35,151 bases of DNA from Rhodoferax sp. (GCA_026224975.1 JAMFRW010000410.1:1-35151); one strand, 5' to 3'; positions 1 to 12,096 are shown, counted from the stretch's first letter. A program made the numbers and translations. Notes: generated from the sequence alone by a model not told the origin.

Positions 1-71
1 ACGGCCTCGATTTCCTCTTCCGACATGGCGGGGCGGAAAACCGGAATCTCCGGCAGCTCTTCGCTCTTCAT
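1..71 (-). CDS. DegT/DnrJ/EryC1-type aminotransferase, N-terminal fragment
   Basis: Only the first 23 codons are in the window; the gene continues past base 1. The readable N-terminus contains IPVFRPAMSEEEIEAV. This matches the usual opening of DegT/DnrJ/EryC1/StrS PLP-dependent sugar aminotransferases, where a short strand precedes an EEEIEAV helix. The ATG at 71 lies 13 bases after the stop of the upstream glycosyltransferase. A GAGGA ribosome-binding site overlaps that stop, so the two are probably co-transcribed and coupled. Enzymes of this family make amino sugars for surface glycans, which fits the neighbouring glycosyltransferase and methyltransferase. The catalytic lysine lies outside the window, so the family call rests on the N-terminus and context alone. 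Confidence 0.55.
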   Translation of the reverse strand, partial: MKSEELPEIPVFRPAMSEEEIEA

Positions 72-84
72 GGGCCGATCGTCC

Positions 85-1023
85 TCAATTCCTGCCGCCG
101 CTCGAGGTGGCCCGCTTCGGGCGCAACAGCTGCAAGCCCATCAGAGCGAGGCAGCGCATGCCCAGCAGGCTCGCCACGGTCATCGCCGGAGGCCGCCACG
201 GGGTCAACTCGTGGACCTTCGTGTAGGCATGGTAAGAATCCTGATGAAAGCCGACGGTCGCACGCATGCGCCGCGCAAATGTCTTGGTGCTGCCTCCCTG
301 CCCCTCGAAGTGCACGATGCGCGCACCCGGCACGCACCACACCTGGTAGCCACGCTTGCGAAAGCGGCTGCACATCTCCGCATCGACCCAGTAAAGATAG
401 AAGTCCTCGTCCATGCCGCCCATTTCGCGCGCCTGCGCAGTCAATACCGCCATGCACGCGGACGACAGGATCTCGACTTCGAACGGCTCGTTGTCGGTGC
501 GGTGCCGGCCGACCATGTAGCGGCGCGACCAGGGGTTGTCGGGAAACCGGCGCGTCACGAGAGATCGGCGCCCGAAAATCGCATTGGCGACAGTGGGGAA
601 CCGTCGCGCCGTGCCCTGATCACTGCGATCCGGATTCAGGATCTTGCCGCTCACCGCACCGGCCTGCGGATGCGCATCGAAGAAATCGACGATGAGCTCC
701 AGTGCGTTCGCTTCCACGAAGGCGTCGTTGTTGAGAAACAGGGTGTACGGGGCATCGACATGCTGCAGCCCCACGTTGTTGCCGGGCACGTAGCCGAGGT
801 TCTTCCCCTGCGGAAGAACAAGCACTTCGGGAAACTCACGCCGCGTCATCTCGACGCTGTCATCCATCGACCCGTTGTCGACCACGATCACGTGAGTGCG
901 CACACGTCCGCCGTGACGGCGAATGCTCGAGAGGCAGTCGCGCAGCATGCCGACGGCGTCGCGATTGACGATCACGATGCCGAGGTCGCAGGCCCGCTCG
1001 GCAGCCGGTGCGACCGCGGACAT
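85..1023 (-). CDS. Family 2 glycosyltransferase (WbbL/rhamnosyltransferase-like)
   Basis: A 312-residue cytoplasmic or membrane-associated glycosyltransferase that should transfer a nucleotide-activated sugar during surface polysaccharide assembly. A GT-A fold is indicated by LGIVIVNRD near the N-terminus, VVDNGSMDDS around residue 50, FLNNDA near residue 98 in the metal/nucleotide position, and MDEDFYLYWVDAEMCSRF around 205-222, which carries the acidic acceptor-site residues. The arrangement with a following HFEGQGGST resembles the WbbL branch. A hydrophobic stretch near residues 280-300 may anchor it to the membrane. I chose the ATG at 1023: it lies 5 bases after the stop of the methyltransferase, and the frame upstream of it overlaps that gene and has no family resemblance. 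Donor and acceptor sugars cannot be read from sequence. Confidence 0.85.
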   Translation of the reverse strand: MSAVAPAAERACDLGIVIVNRDAVGMLRDCLSSIRRHGGRVRTHVIVVDNGSMDDSVEMTRREFPEVLVLPQGKNLGYVPGNNVGLQHVDAPYTLFLNNDAFVEANALELIVDFFDAHPQAGAVSGKILNPDRSDQGTARRFPTVANAIFGRRSLVTRRFPDNPWSRRYMVGRHRTDNEPFEVEILSSACMAVLTAQAREMGGMDEDFYLYWVDAEMCSRFRKRGYQVWCVPGARIVHFEGQGGSTKTFARRMRATVGFHQDSYHAYTKVHELTPWRPPAMTVASLLGMRCLALMGLQLLRPKRATSSGGRN

Positions 1024-1028
1024 CGGGC

Positions 1029-1724
1029 TCACTTTGCGATCCACAACATCAGGACCGGGTTGAGAGGGCTCGCGTAAACCCATCTCCGGCCAGGATCGCT
1101 TGCCCACTCGAGGTAGGCGTTGAAGAGGCTTGCCAGACCCTGCAACGGCCTCGGCACGCGTCCCCACCGGAAGTGTCCTTTCACGCCCAGTCGCTGGACA
1201 ACCGGCAGCCCTGCGACTTCGAACGCGGATTCCATCTCGTGCAAGCCCGTCCTCGCCGGGTGATGCGGCCCGTGCAGGAACGCTTTGCGATCCTGCAGGT
1301 CCACGGGACAGTAACGGTTGCCCACGGACACGAGAATGGCCCCGCCGGGACGCACGACGCGGCCAAGTTCACGGGCGAATGCGATGCGGGCCATCGCGCC
1401 ATGCGTCAGGCGGCCGATCGCACCAGTGAAAACGAAGTCGACGCTGTGGTCGGCAAGGGGCAGGCGCTCGCGCAGGTTCGCGACGACGGGCGTTTGATGC
1501 CACCGACATGCCGGCAACGGCTCCGAGTCCGGCATCAACACAACGCAGGTGTGGCCCTTGCTGCGCAGCCGAGCGGCTTCGTCATCGTCTTCCCCCCAGA
1601 TTTGCACGCAATCGAGGGTCCCGCGAACCGGGTTCAACCGTGCCTGCAGCAAGGGGGTGAGGAAGCGGTCGACCCACGATCCGCCCGCGGTTCGGGAAAG
1701 GTCCTCGGCTGCGATGGATTCCAT
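1029..1724 (-). CDS. Class I SAM-dependent methyltransferase (type 11-like)
   Basis: A 231-residue protein with the core of a Rossmann methyltransferase. LPLADHSVDFVFTGAIGRLTH (about residues 88-108) corresponds to the usual post-II region before the catalytic face. It is followed by a GRVVRPGGAILVSVG strand around 120-134, the typical RVLKPGG motif. The glycine-rich SAM motif I is degenerate, with LDCVQIWGEDDD in its place, so binding should be tested rather than assumed. A ribosome-binding site AGGA lies 7 bases before the ATG at 1724. It is the first gene of the apparent polysaccharide operon, with the glycosyltransferase 5 bases downstream, so a sugar or lipid-linked glycan is a likely substrate. 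The exact target is unknown. Confidence 0.72.
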   Translation of the reverse strand: MESIAAEDLSRTAGGSWVDRFLTPLLQARLNPVRGTLDCVQIWGEDDDEAARLRSKGHTCVVLMPDSEPLPACRWHQTPVVANLRERLPLADHSVDFVFTGAIGRLTHGAMARIAFARELGRVVRPGGAILVSVGNRYCPVDLQDRKAFLHGPHHPARTGLHEMESAFEVAGLPVVQRLGVKGHFRWGRVPRPLQGLASLFNAYLEWASDPGRRWVYASPLNPVLMLWIAK

Positions 1725-1905
1725 GCGCGTTTCCTACCTCGGGACACTGTCGACCGTTGAAAGCCGCATCGCGCCAACCAGAACAGCTCATGAGAGCCTG
1801 CCTGTTGCCGCCCGACCACAGGGATGTTAACTTCTTCCGGTCTTGCGGAGCAAGCGTGTGGCGAACTCAGGTCCGTCGGCGGGAGAGTGCGCGCTGGCGA
1901 TCGGC

Positions 1906-2583
1906 TCAAGCCTGCGGCGCGCCCACCTGCTTCCTCGGGTCGGCCTTCGCGAAAGCTTCGAGCTGTTCGCACGCGGCCATGATGCGCATGACCGTCGGGA
2001 TGCCCGCCACTTCGATCTTGAAGACTCGCATGACGACGACAATGCTGGCCAGGCAGATGTCGGCGATGGTCGGTGTGTCGCCGTGGCAGAAGCTGCCGGT
2101 CTCCGGCTCGCCGGCCAGGCGCTGTTCGAACGCTTGCAGGCCGGTCGTGAACCAATGGATCTGCCAGGCGCGCCAGGCCGCGTCGTCGAAGTGGCCGGCG
2201 GTCGTCAGGTACTTCCTGACGCGCGGCGTGATCAGCGGGTGCGTGTCGGCCGCGAGCATCGCGGCCAGCGAGCGCACCCGGGCGCGGCCGTGTGCGCCGG
2301 TGGGCAACAGTGCGGGCGCGGGGTAGGTCTCGTCGATGAACTCCAGGATCGCAAGCGATTGCGTCAGCGGTGTTTTCGACCGACCAGGATCACGGTCGAT
2401 GAGCGCCGGGATCGCGCCCATCGGGTTGATCTTCAGGAAGGCCTCGCTGCGCTGCTCGCCGGCATCGAGATCGACGTTGTGTTCCTGCGGCTGCACGCCC
2501 TTGAGGTTGAACGCCACGCGCACACGGTAGGTGGCCGAGGTGCGCCAGAAGGAGAAAAGTTCGAAGCGGGCGGGGTCGTTCAT
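1906..2583 (-). CDS. maiA: Zeta-class glutathione S-transferase / maleylacetoacetate isomerase
   Basis: A 225-residue cytoplasmic GST. Members isomerise maleylacetoacetate (or maleylpyruvate) to the fumaryl form using glutathione, in tyrosine or gentisate breakdown. The N-terminal thioredoxin fold shows WRTSATYRVRVAFNLKG, then NPMGAIPALIDRD and LTQSLAILEFIDETYP, a near-complete zeta signature. In the active-site stretch the animal Ser-Ser-Cys is Thr-Ser-Ala; from memory, loss of the Cys is common in bacterial members. The helical C-terminal domain has THPLITPRVRKYL and GDTPTIADICLAS. The ATG at 2583 follows the peptidase stop by 35 bases on the same strand. No hmgA or fahA genes are in view, so the physiological substrate is open; maleylpyruvate isomerase is the alternative. 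Confidence 0.82.
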   Translation of the reverse strand: MNDPARFELFSFWRTSATYRVRVAFNLKGVQPQEHNVDLDAGEQRSEAFLKINPMGAIPALIDRDPGRSKTPLTQSLAILEFIDETYPAPALLPTGAHGRARVRSLAAMLAADTHPLITPRVRKYLTTAGHFDDAAWRAWQIHWFTTGLQAFEQRLAGEPETGSFCHGDTPTIADICLASIVVVMRVFKIEVAGIPTVMRIMAACEQLEAFAKADPRKQVGAPQA

Positions 2584-2618
2584 GGGAACTCCTGTGGGGA
2601 TCGTGTCGAGGCGCCAGT

Positions 2619-4814
2619 CTATGGCTTTGGCGTTGCCGTGGCGGGCAGCTTGCCGAACTGCCAGAGCAGGAATGAATAGATGTCCGCCAGCTTGCTGTAG
2701 CCCTGCTGCGCGGTGCTGCCCATGCCGTGGCCGGCCTGGCTGTCGAGCCGCAGCAGGATGGGCTTGCCGCTGCTTGTCGCCGACATGAGTCGGGCGGCGG
2801 TCTTGGCGCTGTGCCACACGTCCACGCGCGGGTCGTTGAGGCCGTGGATCAGCATCACGGCGGGGTAGGTGGTGCCGTCCTTGATCTGGTGATAAGTGCT
2901 CATCTCGAGCAGCGCGGCAAATTCGGCCGGGTCCTTGGCGGTGCCGAATTCCGAGATGTTGGTGATGCCGTTGGCCGACTCTTCGGCGCGTACCGCATCC
3001 ATGATGCCCACGTCGAAGATCGCCGCGGCGAAGAGATCGGGCGCTTGCGTCACCGCACGGCCGACGAAGATGCCGCCGGCGCTGGTGCCCCAGATGCCGA
3101 GCGTCTTCGGCGACGCATAGCGTTGGTCGATCAGGTAGCGCGCGCAGGCGATGCCGTCCTTCCAGGTGTTGGGCTTGGTCGCCTTGAAGCCGGCGCGGTG
3201 CCAGGCATCGCCGAAGGCACCGCTGCCGCGCACGTTGGCATAGGCGAGCACGCCGCCGCGCTCCAGCCAGGCGATGCTGCGCGGGTCGAAGAAGGCTTCG
3301 CTCGAAATGCCGTAGGCGCCGTAGCCATCGAGCAGCGTGGGGTTGCTGCCATCGAGTGCGAGGCCCTTGCGGTGGATGATGGCCAGCGGCACCTTCACGC
3401 CATCGTGGCTGGGCACCAGCACTTCGGAGACTTCGAGTTCGGGCATGCCGGCCGGCCGCGCGCTGTCGCGCAAGCGGGTGTCGCGCACCTTGCCATCGGC
3501 GGCAGCGGCGAGCACGCGCGAGGGCTCGGTCCAGGCGCTGGTGATGAGCCACGCATCGGCATATGCGTGGGCGGGGTCAGCCACGGCGAATGTCGAGCCG
3601 GCGCGCGACTTCGCCACATCGATCCCCTGTGGCGGCGTGCCGCGACCATAGCGGCGCACGCGCGTATTGAAGCCTTCCTGTACCTCGGCAAAGATCGCCT
3701 CGCGGCCGAGCACGAAGTCCTTGAGCACGCCCGAGGTCGGCTCGGGCACGACTTCGACAGCGCGGGTCAACGCAGGCTCTCGCGTCGATCCCAGTTTGGC
3801 CAGTTCGGCAAGGGGCAGCGCCAGCAAGCGGCCACGCGGCGCGCCGGCATAGGTGCGCAGGTACAGCATGTCGCCACGCAATTCGACGGCGGTGATCTTG
3901 TCGTCGAAGGCCGAGATCTGCCGCCATGCCACGCGCTTGTCGGCCGGCGAGGCGGCAGGCGCAACGAACAGCTTGCCCTCGGGCACCGTGGTGTCGGTGG
4001 TGCGGGCGATCATGTAGTGGCCGCCGGGCGCGAACATCACCTCGGCCACGTCGAGCCTTGCGAGCTTCATGTCTGGATCGACCAGCGGCCCGAAGATCGG
4101 CCGCGCTTTCGAAGCGGGCTCGCCGAGTGTGAGCAGGAAGACAGTGGTGTCGAGATAGGTCTCGGTATCGGGCGTGCCCGGCGGCAGCGCGCGGGTCTGG
4201 TTGTAGGTGATGGCGCGGCTGTCGGCACGCCAATGCGGCGGCGACCAGACGCGCGGAATCGGCTCACCGATGGCCTTGCCGCTGGCGATGTCGAGCAGGT
4301 AGAGCGAGGCGTCTTCCGAGCCGCCGGCCGACATGCCGTAGGCCATGGTCTTGCCGTCCCACGAAGGCGCGAAGTAGTTGATGGCGTGCGGCACGCCTGT
4401 AGTCTTGGTCAGCGGCTCGGTATCGACCAGCAGCTTCTCGGCGCCTTGCTCGCCAATGCGCATCATCAGCTTGGGCTGGTTCTGGCCGACCTTGCGCTTC
4501 ATGTAGTAGATGCGGTTGCCGGGCATGCGCGTCACCTGGCGCACCGAATCGCCAGCGGAGTGCGCGAGCGCCTCGATGCGTTGGGTGATGGCATCGCGGC
4601 CCTCGATGCGTGCGAGGGTGGCGGCGGCATCGTCGCCCGCGGCTTTCAGCCAGGCTTGAGTCTCGGGATCCTTGGGGTTTTCCAGATTGCGATAAGGGTC
4701 GGCCACGCTCACGCCGTGCATCACGTCGGTGATCGGGTGGCTGGGCGCGGGGGGTGGCGCGGCAGAGGCCGCGATCGAAAAGGCGAGGGCGATGGCAAGT
4801 AGCGGGCGATGCAT
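2619..4814 (-). CDS. Prolyl oligopeptidase family serine peptidase (S9A), exported
   Basis: A 731-residue serine peptidase expected to cleave short peptides after proline in the periplasm. Residues 1-19 form a clear signal peptide (MHRPLLAIALAFSIAASA). The middle is the beta-propeller that filters substrates. The alpha/beta-hydrolase domain carries the nucleophile Ser578 in GIWGTSAGG, Asp661 in GLNDPRVD and His696 in SQAGHGMGS, a complete catalytic triad in the standard order. Length is typical of secreted S9A enzymes. The ATG at 4814 is chosen because it begins the signal peptide and has GGAG 7 bases upstream; the open frame extends further but upstream of the divergent czc promoter region. 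It is followed by the maiA-like gene and probably shares its transcript. Confidence 0.93.
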   Translation of the reverse strand: MHRPLLAIALAFSIAASAAPPPAPSHPITDVMHGVSVADPYRNLENPKDPETQAWLKAAGDDAAATLARIEGRDAITQRIEALAHSAGDSVRQVTRMPGNRIYYMKRKVGQNQPKLMMRIGEQGAEKLLVDTEPLTKTTGVPHAINYFAPSWDGKTMAYGMSAGGSEDASLYLLDIASGKAIGEPIPRVWSPPHWRADSRAITYNQTRALPPGTPDTETYLDTTVFLLTLGEPASKARPIFGPLVDPDMKLARLDVAEVMFAPGGHYMIARTTDTTVPEGKLFVAPAASPADKRVAWRQISAFDDKITAVELRGDMLYLRTYAGAPRGRLLALPLAELAKLGSTREPALTRAVEVVPEPTSGVLKDFVLGREAIFAEVQEGFNTRVRRYGRGTPPQGIDVAKSRAGSTFAVADPAHAYADAWLITSAWTEPSRVLAAAADGKVRDTRLRDSARPAGMPELEVSEVLVPSHDGVKVPLAIIHRKGLALDGSNPTLLDGYGAYGISSEAFFDPRSIAWLERGGVLAYANVRGSGAFGDAWHRAGFKATKPNTWKDGIACARYLIDQRYASPKTLGIWGTSAGGIFVGRAVTQAPDLFAAAIFDVGIMDAVRAEESANGITNISEFGTAKDPAEFAALLEMSTYHQIKDGTTYPAVMLIHGLNDPRVDVWHSAKTAARLMSATSSGKPILLRLDSQAGHGMGSTAQQGYSKLADIYSFLLWQFGKLPATATPKP

Positions 4815-4839
4815 CCGGGGTCTCCGTGGGCTCTCGTGG

Positions 4840-4865
4840 GTTCGGCGAATCTTATGGCGCCGAAC
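4840..4865. promoter_or_regulatory. Perfect 8-bp inverted repeat in divergent gap, candidate operator
   Basis: GTTCGGCG (4840-4847) and CGCCGAAC (4858-4865) are exact reverse complements separated by 10 bases (AATCTTATGG). They lie in the 67-base gap between the divergent starts of the peptidase (4814) and czcI (4882). The size and symmetry fit a dimeric regulator site, placed where it could affect both genes. No regulator gene is next to it, so the binding protein is unknown. Confidence 0.45.
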
Positions 4866-4881
4866 TGCGACAATCCGCGCC

Positions 4882-5229
4882 ATGCGCCGCTGGCTCCCCA
4901 TCTTTTTCGCCGTCTTGCTGCCGCTCCAGTTCGCCTGGTCGGCAGCGTCGGCGTATTGCCAGCATGAGTCGGGCAGCACGCAGTCGCGGCACATCGGCCA
5001 TCACTTCCATGCTCACCAGGGCGAGGTGAAAAAGATCGCCGGCAGCCCCTTGAGTGCCGATGCCGATTGCGCCGCATGCCAGGCGGCGAGCACGCCGGCC
5101 ATCGCTTCCGATGCCGGCTTGCGCGCTTTCACGCGGCAGCTGTCGGTTGCCGCACACGGGGCCGCACGGCCTTTCGAATCGGCGCTCGCCCGAGCGCCCG
5201 ACCGCCCTCAGTGGCTTCGTCTCGTCTGA
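4882..5229 (+). CDS. czcI: CzcI-like metal-resistance accessory protein
   Basis: A 115-residue protein opening with a hydrophobic export signal (MRRWLPIFFAVLLPLQFAWS). A metal-ligand-rich segment follows: a Cys-Gln-His near residue 26, HIGHHFHAH at 37-45, and a CAAC pair near 63-66. Small CzcI proteins with this layout precede czcCBA in Cupriavidus-type operons and are thought to modulate the response to zinc, cadmium and cobalt from the periplasm. It is the first gene of the four-gene czc operon, 77 bases before czcC. The ATG at 4882 starts the signal peptide directly; the open frame extends upstream but over the inverted repeat and the peptidase leader. Identification rests on layout and position rather than a strong motif. 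Confidence 0.75.
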   Translation: MRRWLPIFFAVLLPLQFAWSAASAYCQHESGSTQSRHIGHHFHAHQGEVKKIAGSPLSADADCAACQAASTPAIASDAGLRAFTRQLSVAAHGAARPFESALARAPDRPQWLRLV

Positions 5230-5306
5230 CCGGCGAGACGCTCACACACACATCATCCTGTCCTGACGTTTCGCCGAATCCTTGGGTTTCAACCTTGTGA
5301 GATTCG

Positions 5307-6533
5307 ATGCGAAAACTTGTACTGCCGCTCGGGCTGGCGGCGATATGGCTCGGCCTTTTTTCCTTTCATCTTTCTGCGCACGCACAGTCTGCGGCTGATC
5401 TGACCCTGGAGGCGGCGCAGGCGCTGGCGGCGTCCCGCAGCCCGCTGGTTTCGGCGGCGCAGCGCGAGGTCGATGCGCTCGCCAGCGCATTGCAGCAGGC
5501 CGGCGCGCAACGCAACCCCGAGCTGAGCGCGTCGGTCGAAGACACGCAGCGCGCCACCCGAACCACGACGGCCACGATCGCCTGGCCGCTCGAACTCGGC
5601 GGCAAGCGCGCCGCCCGCATCGCCGCGGCCGAGCGGGCGCGTGAGCTGGCGCAGGCCGAACTCGCGCAGGCGAATGGGCAATTGCGGGCCGACGTGGCGC
5701 GGGGCTTCTTCGAGGTGTTGATCGCGCAAGAGCGCGTGGCCTTGACGTCCGACTCCGCCGGCTTGGCCAGGCGCGGAGCCGATGTCGTGGCCCAGCGCGT
5801 GGCGGCCGGCAAGGTCTCGCCGGTCGATGAGACGCGCGCCCGTGTCGACCAGGCCAATGCCGAGCTGGAAGCGAAAGAAGCCGCGGCCGAGTTGCGCAGC
5901 GCACGTCAGTCGCTGGCTGCCATGTGGAACGAACCGGAGCCGGCCTTCGAGCGCGCGCGCGGTGACATCGAGTGGTTGCCACCGCGCGCGACCAGCACCG
6001 ATCTGGAACGTGAACTCGATGCATCACCGGCGCTCGCCGGCCATCGCATCGAGACCGATCGACGCCGCGCGCTGGTCGACGTGGAGCGCAGCAAGAGCGT
6101 GCCCGACGTGATGGTGAGCGTCGGCGCCAAGCGCGACAACGACCTCGGCCGCACGCAGGCGATCCTCGGCATCAGCATCCCGTTGCCGTTTTTCGACCGC
6201 AACCAGGGCGCGGTAGTCGAGGCTTCCAGGCGCGCCGAGAAGGCCGGCGACGAGCAGCAAGCGGCGCGCATCCGCCTGCTGAAAGAACTGCAGTTGGCCT
6301 CGAACCAACTCGCGCTGGCCACCGCTTCAGCGCGGACCTTGAAGACCTCCGTGCTGCCCGCCGCCCAGCGAGCTTATGAGGCTGCTGGCAAGGGCTTCGA
6401 GGCCGGCAAGTTCGCTTTCGCCGACGTGATCGACGCCCAGCGCTCGCTGCTGCAGGCCCGCGCCCGCTACCTCACGGCGCTGTCGAACGCACACCGCGCG
6501 GCAACCGCCATCGACGGCCTGCTCGGCCGTTGA
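5307..6533 (+). CDS. czcC: CzcC-type outer-membrane efflux channel (TolC family)
   Basis: A 408-residue outer-membrane factor that forms the exit duct of a tripartite RND metal pump. A signal peptide (about residues 1-26, ending SAHAQ) leads into the two repeats of the outer-membrane efflux domain. LTLEAAQALAASRSPLVSAA opens the first; the second contains VSVGAKRDNDLGRTQAILGISIPLPFFDRNQG near residue 280. Long alanine- and arginine-rich helices make up the periplasmic tunnel. GFEAGKFAFADVIDAQRSLLQAR near the C-terminus is the usual final helix. It is followed by czcB after 26 bases. RND partner order C-B-A is the classical czc layout, which makes divalent-cation export far likelier than drug export. 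Confidence 0.92.
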   Translation: MRKLVLPLGLAAIWLGLFSFHLSAHAQSAADLTLEAAQALAASRSPLVSAAQREVDALASALQQAGAQRNPELSASVEDTQRATRTTTATIAWPLELGGKRAARIAAAERARELAQAELAQANGQLRADVARGFFEVLIAQERVALTSDSAGLARRGADVVAQRVAAGKVSPVDETRARVDQANAELEAKEAAAELRSARQSLAAMWNEPEPAFERARGDIEWLPPRATSTDLERELDASPALAGHRIETDRRRALVDVERSKSVPDVMVSVGAKRDNDLGRTQAILGISIPLPFFDRNQGAVVEASRRAEKAGDEQQAARIRLLKELQLASNQLALATASARTLKTSVLPAAQRAYEAAGKGFEAGKFAFADVIDAQRSLLQARARYLTALSNAHRAATAIDGLLGR

Positions 6534-6559
6534 ACCACCCACCGAACACCACGAACATC

Positions 6560-7846
6560 ATGGCAATCACACACAAGGCAATCACACGAAAGCAAGCCAT
6601 CGCGATGGCGCTCATCGTGCTGGCAGGGATCATCGGCGGCGGTGCTGTGCTGCGGTCCGAACGATCGGAAGCGGGGCACACCGACGGTGAGGCTCACGCC
6701 GACGAAGGCACGGGCGAGCACAAGGAGGTTGACCACAAAGAGAATGATCACAAAGAAGGAGCCAGCGCCGAAGCAGGCCACAAGGAAGAAGAGCACAAGG
6801 AAGGCGAAGAACGCCGAGTCACCTTGAGCGCCGCCCAGATCGCTGCAGCCGGCATCATCGTCGAATCCGCCGGCCCCGCCCAACTGCAATCCGCCGCGCA
6901 GTTCCAGGGCGAGATCCGCTTCGACGAAGACCGCACCGCGCACGTCGTGCCGCGCCTCGCCGGCGTGGCCGAAGCGGTGAACGCGAGCCTGGGCCAATCG
7001 GTGAAGAAGGGCCAGGTGCTGGCCGTCATCGCCAGCACCTCGCTCTCGGAGCAGCGCAGCGAATTGCTGACCGCGCAAAAGCGCCTGGAGCTGGCCCGCT
7101 CCACCCATGAGCGCGAGAAAAAACTCTGGCAGGAAAAGATATCGGCCGAGCAGGATTACCAGCAGGCGCAGGCCGCGCTTCAAGAGGCCGAAATCGCGGT
7201 GCAGAACGCGCGGCAAAAGCTCTCGGCTGTCGGGGCGGTGGGCGTGAGTGCCGCGGGCGCCGGCCTCAACCGATTCGAGATCCGCGCGCCGTTTGCCGGC
7301 ACCATCGTCGAGAAGCATCTGTCGCTCGGCGAGGCGGTCAAGGAAGACGCGAGCATCTTCACGTTGTCGGACCTGAGCACGGTGTGGGCCGAGTTCACCG
7401 TGGCGCCGAAAGACCTGGCTGCGGTGCGCGTCGGCCAGAAGGTGATCATCTCTTCGACGGCGTTCGAAAGCCGCGTCGAAGGCCGCATCGCCTACGTGGG
7501 CGCGCTGCTCGGCGAGCAGACCCGCACGGCGCGCGCTCGCGTCACGCTGACCAACCCGCAAGGCGCCTGGCGGCCGGGGCTGTTCGTCACGGTCGCGGTG
7601 CTGGGCGACGACCAAGCCGTGCCGGTGGCGGTCAACAGCGAGGCGGTGCAGACCATCGATGGCGAGACCATGCTGTTCGTGGCGACACCCGGCGGCTTCG
7701 TCGCGCGGCAGGTCAAGGTCGGCCGCAGCGATGGCCACAAAGTCGAGCTGTCGAGCGGGTTGCAGGCCGGCGAGTCGTACGCCGCCTCCAAGACCTTCGT
7801 CCTGAAATCGGAGCTGGGCAAGGCCAGCGCCGAGCACGGCCACTGA
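6560..7846 (+). CDS. czcB: CzcB-type periplasmic adaptor with His/Glu-rich N-terminal segment
   Basis: A 428-residue membrane fusion protein that links CzcA to CzcC. One hydrophobic anchor (about residues 15-32) is followed by a strongly charged stretch (about 39-85) with seven histidines and five HKE units, probably a periplasmic metal-binding extension. The adaptor core follows: a barrel-sandwich half beginning FDEDRTAHVVPRLAG, an alpha-hairpin with QRSELLTAQKRLELA, and RAPFAGTIVEKHLSLGEAV returning to the lipoyl-like fold. I chose the ATG at 6560, 26 bases past the czcC stop. A TTG at 6530 is in frame and overlaps the czcC stop but has no better ribosome-binding site. The frame ends 37 bases before czcA. 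Confidence 0.92.
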   Translation: MAITHKAITRKQAIAMALIVLAGIIGGGAVLRSERSEAGHTDGEAHADEGTGEHKEVDHKENDHKEGASAEAGHKEEEHKEGEERRVTLSAAQIAAAGIIVESAGPAQLQSAAQFQGEIRFDEDRTAHVVPRLAGVAEAVNASLGQSVKKGQVLAVIASTSLSEQRSELLTAQKRLELARSTHEREKKLWQEKISAEQDYQQAQAALQEAEIAVQNARQKLSAVGAVGVSAAGAGLNRFEIRAPFAGTIVEKHLSLGEAVKEDASIFTLSDLSTVWAEFTVAPKDLAAVRVGQKVIISSTAFESRVEGRIAYVGALLGEQTRTARARVTLTNPQGAWRPGLFVTVAVLGDDQAVPVAVNSEAVQTIDGETMLFVATPGGFVARQVKVGRSDGHKVELSSGLQAGESYAASKTFVLKSELGKASAEHGH

Positions 7847-7883
7847 TCGCGCATAAAGCAGGACAAACAGAAGGACAAACATC

Positions 7884-11057
<3,174 letters not shown>

Positions 11058-12035
11058 ACCTATCCGATTCGCCGATGGCGAGGAAGCGCGCGCGGTCTAC
11101 CTCGCCGCCGCGCAGTGTGGGGGGCAGTGACCACACGCCGTTCGGATGGTCCTTGGTGTCGCGCGGGTTGGCGTTGACCTCGCTGCGCGCGGCGAGTTCG
11201 AAGCCTGCGGCCTGTGCGCGTTCGATCGCCAGCGCTTCGGTCACGTAACCGGTCTTCTTGATGACCTCGATCGAGGTGCCGGGCGGCGCGCGGTGCTCTT
11301 CCACGCCGAGCACGCCGCCGGGTTTGAGCACGGCGGCGAAGGCGCGCAGCGAGGCGTCGAGGTGGCCGTCCTCGATCCAGTTGTGCAGGTTGCGAAAGGT
11401 GAGCACCAGATCGGCGCCGCCCGGTGGCGCGATGTCTTCGAAGGCCAGGCCGCGCGGGAAGGTGCCGACGCTCACGCGGTCGTAGGCCTCGGGGTTGCGC
11501 GCGAGCTTTTCGTCGAAGTTGCGGCGTGACTTCGAACGATAGGCGTCGGGGTCGTCGGCGCGTTCGGCTGCGGCGTAGAAGCGGCCGTTCTCGCGGAGAT
11601 AAGGCGCGAGGATTTCGGTGTACCAGCCGCCGCCGGGCGAGATCTCGATGACCTTCTGGTCGGGCGCAATGCCGAAGAACTTCAGCGTTTCGTAAGGGTG
11701 CCGCGCACCATCGCGGGCGCGGTTGGCGGCGCTGCGCTGCGGGCCGTCGATGGCGGCTTGCAGCTTGGCATCGGTAACGCCTTGTGCCCAGGCCGGCAAC
11801 GCAATTGAACTGGAAAGCGCGGCGGGGATGGCGGCGCCGAAGCCGGTGAGGATGCGTCTGCGTCGTGGGTTCATCGGGCTGGCTTTCGTCGTGAGGTGCA
11901 GTGCCGCCAAGTGCGGTCATGGGCCGATGATGCCCGCGGTGGGCCAATCCTGCCGAGGGCCATTGTGATGACGCCTTCGCCGGGCACCTACAAAGCGCTT
12001 CGGCTATGCATATGCGCGGAAATGTCGAGCGGTTC

Positions 12036-12062
12036 CCCCTGAATCGGGGATCGGATTCGGGG
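12036..12062 (+). promoter_or_regulatory. Hairpin upstream of the PEP-CTERM gene
   Basis: CCCC (12036-12039) and GAATC (12041-12045) can pair with GATTC (12054-12058) and GGGG (12059-12062), giving nine base pairs with one bulged T and an 8-base loop. No T-run follows, so a terminator is unlikely; an operator or leader structure is possible. Confidence 0.35.
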
Positions 12063-12096
12063 CATTCACGGGCTCCAGCACCTCTCCATCTAACGA

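Noticed and set aside
25-1077. Long open frame on the plus strand over the glycosyltransferase
   Set aside because: Antisense shadow of a well-supported gene; GC-rich third positions keep the opposite strand open. Similar shadows cover 2727-4802, 7713-10496, 14789-16258, 17042-19180, 19937-22249 and 27094-28611.
1843-1855. CTTGC/GCAAG hairpin before the methyltransferase operon as terminator for the GST gene
   Set aside because: Only 5 bp with no T-run; too weak to call.
1906-3552. A 548-codon frame that would join peptidase sequence to the GST
   Set aside because: The first part is an arginine-rich out-of-frame reading of the peptidase. Only the portion from 2583 onward matches a protein family.
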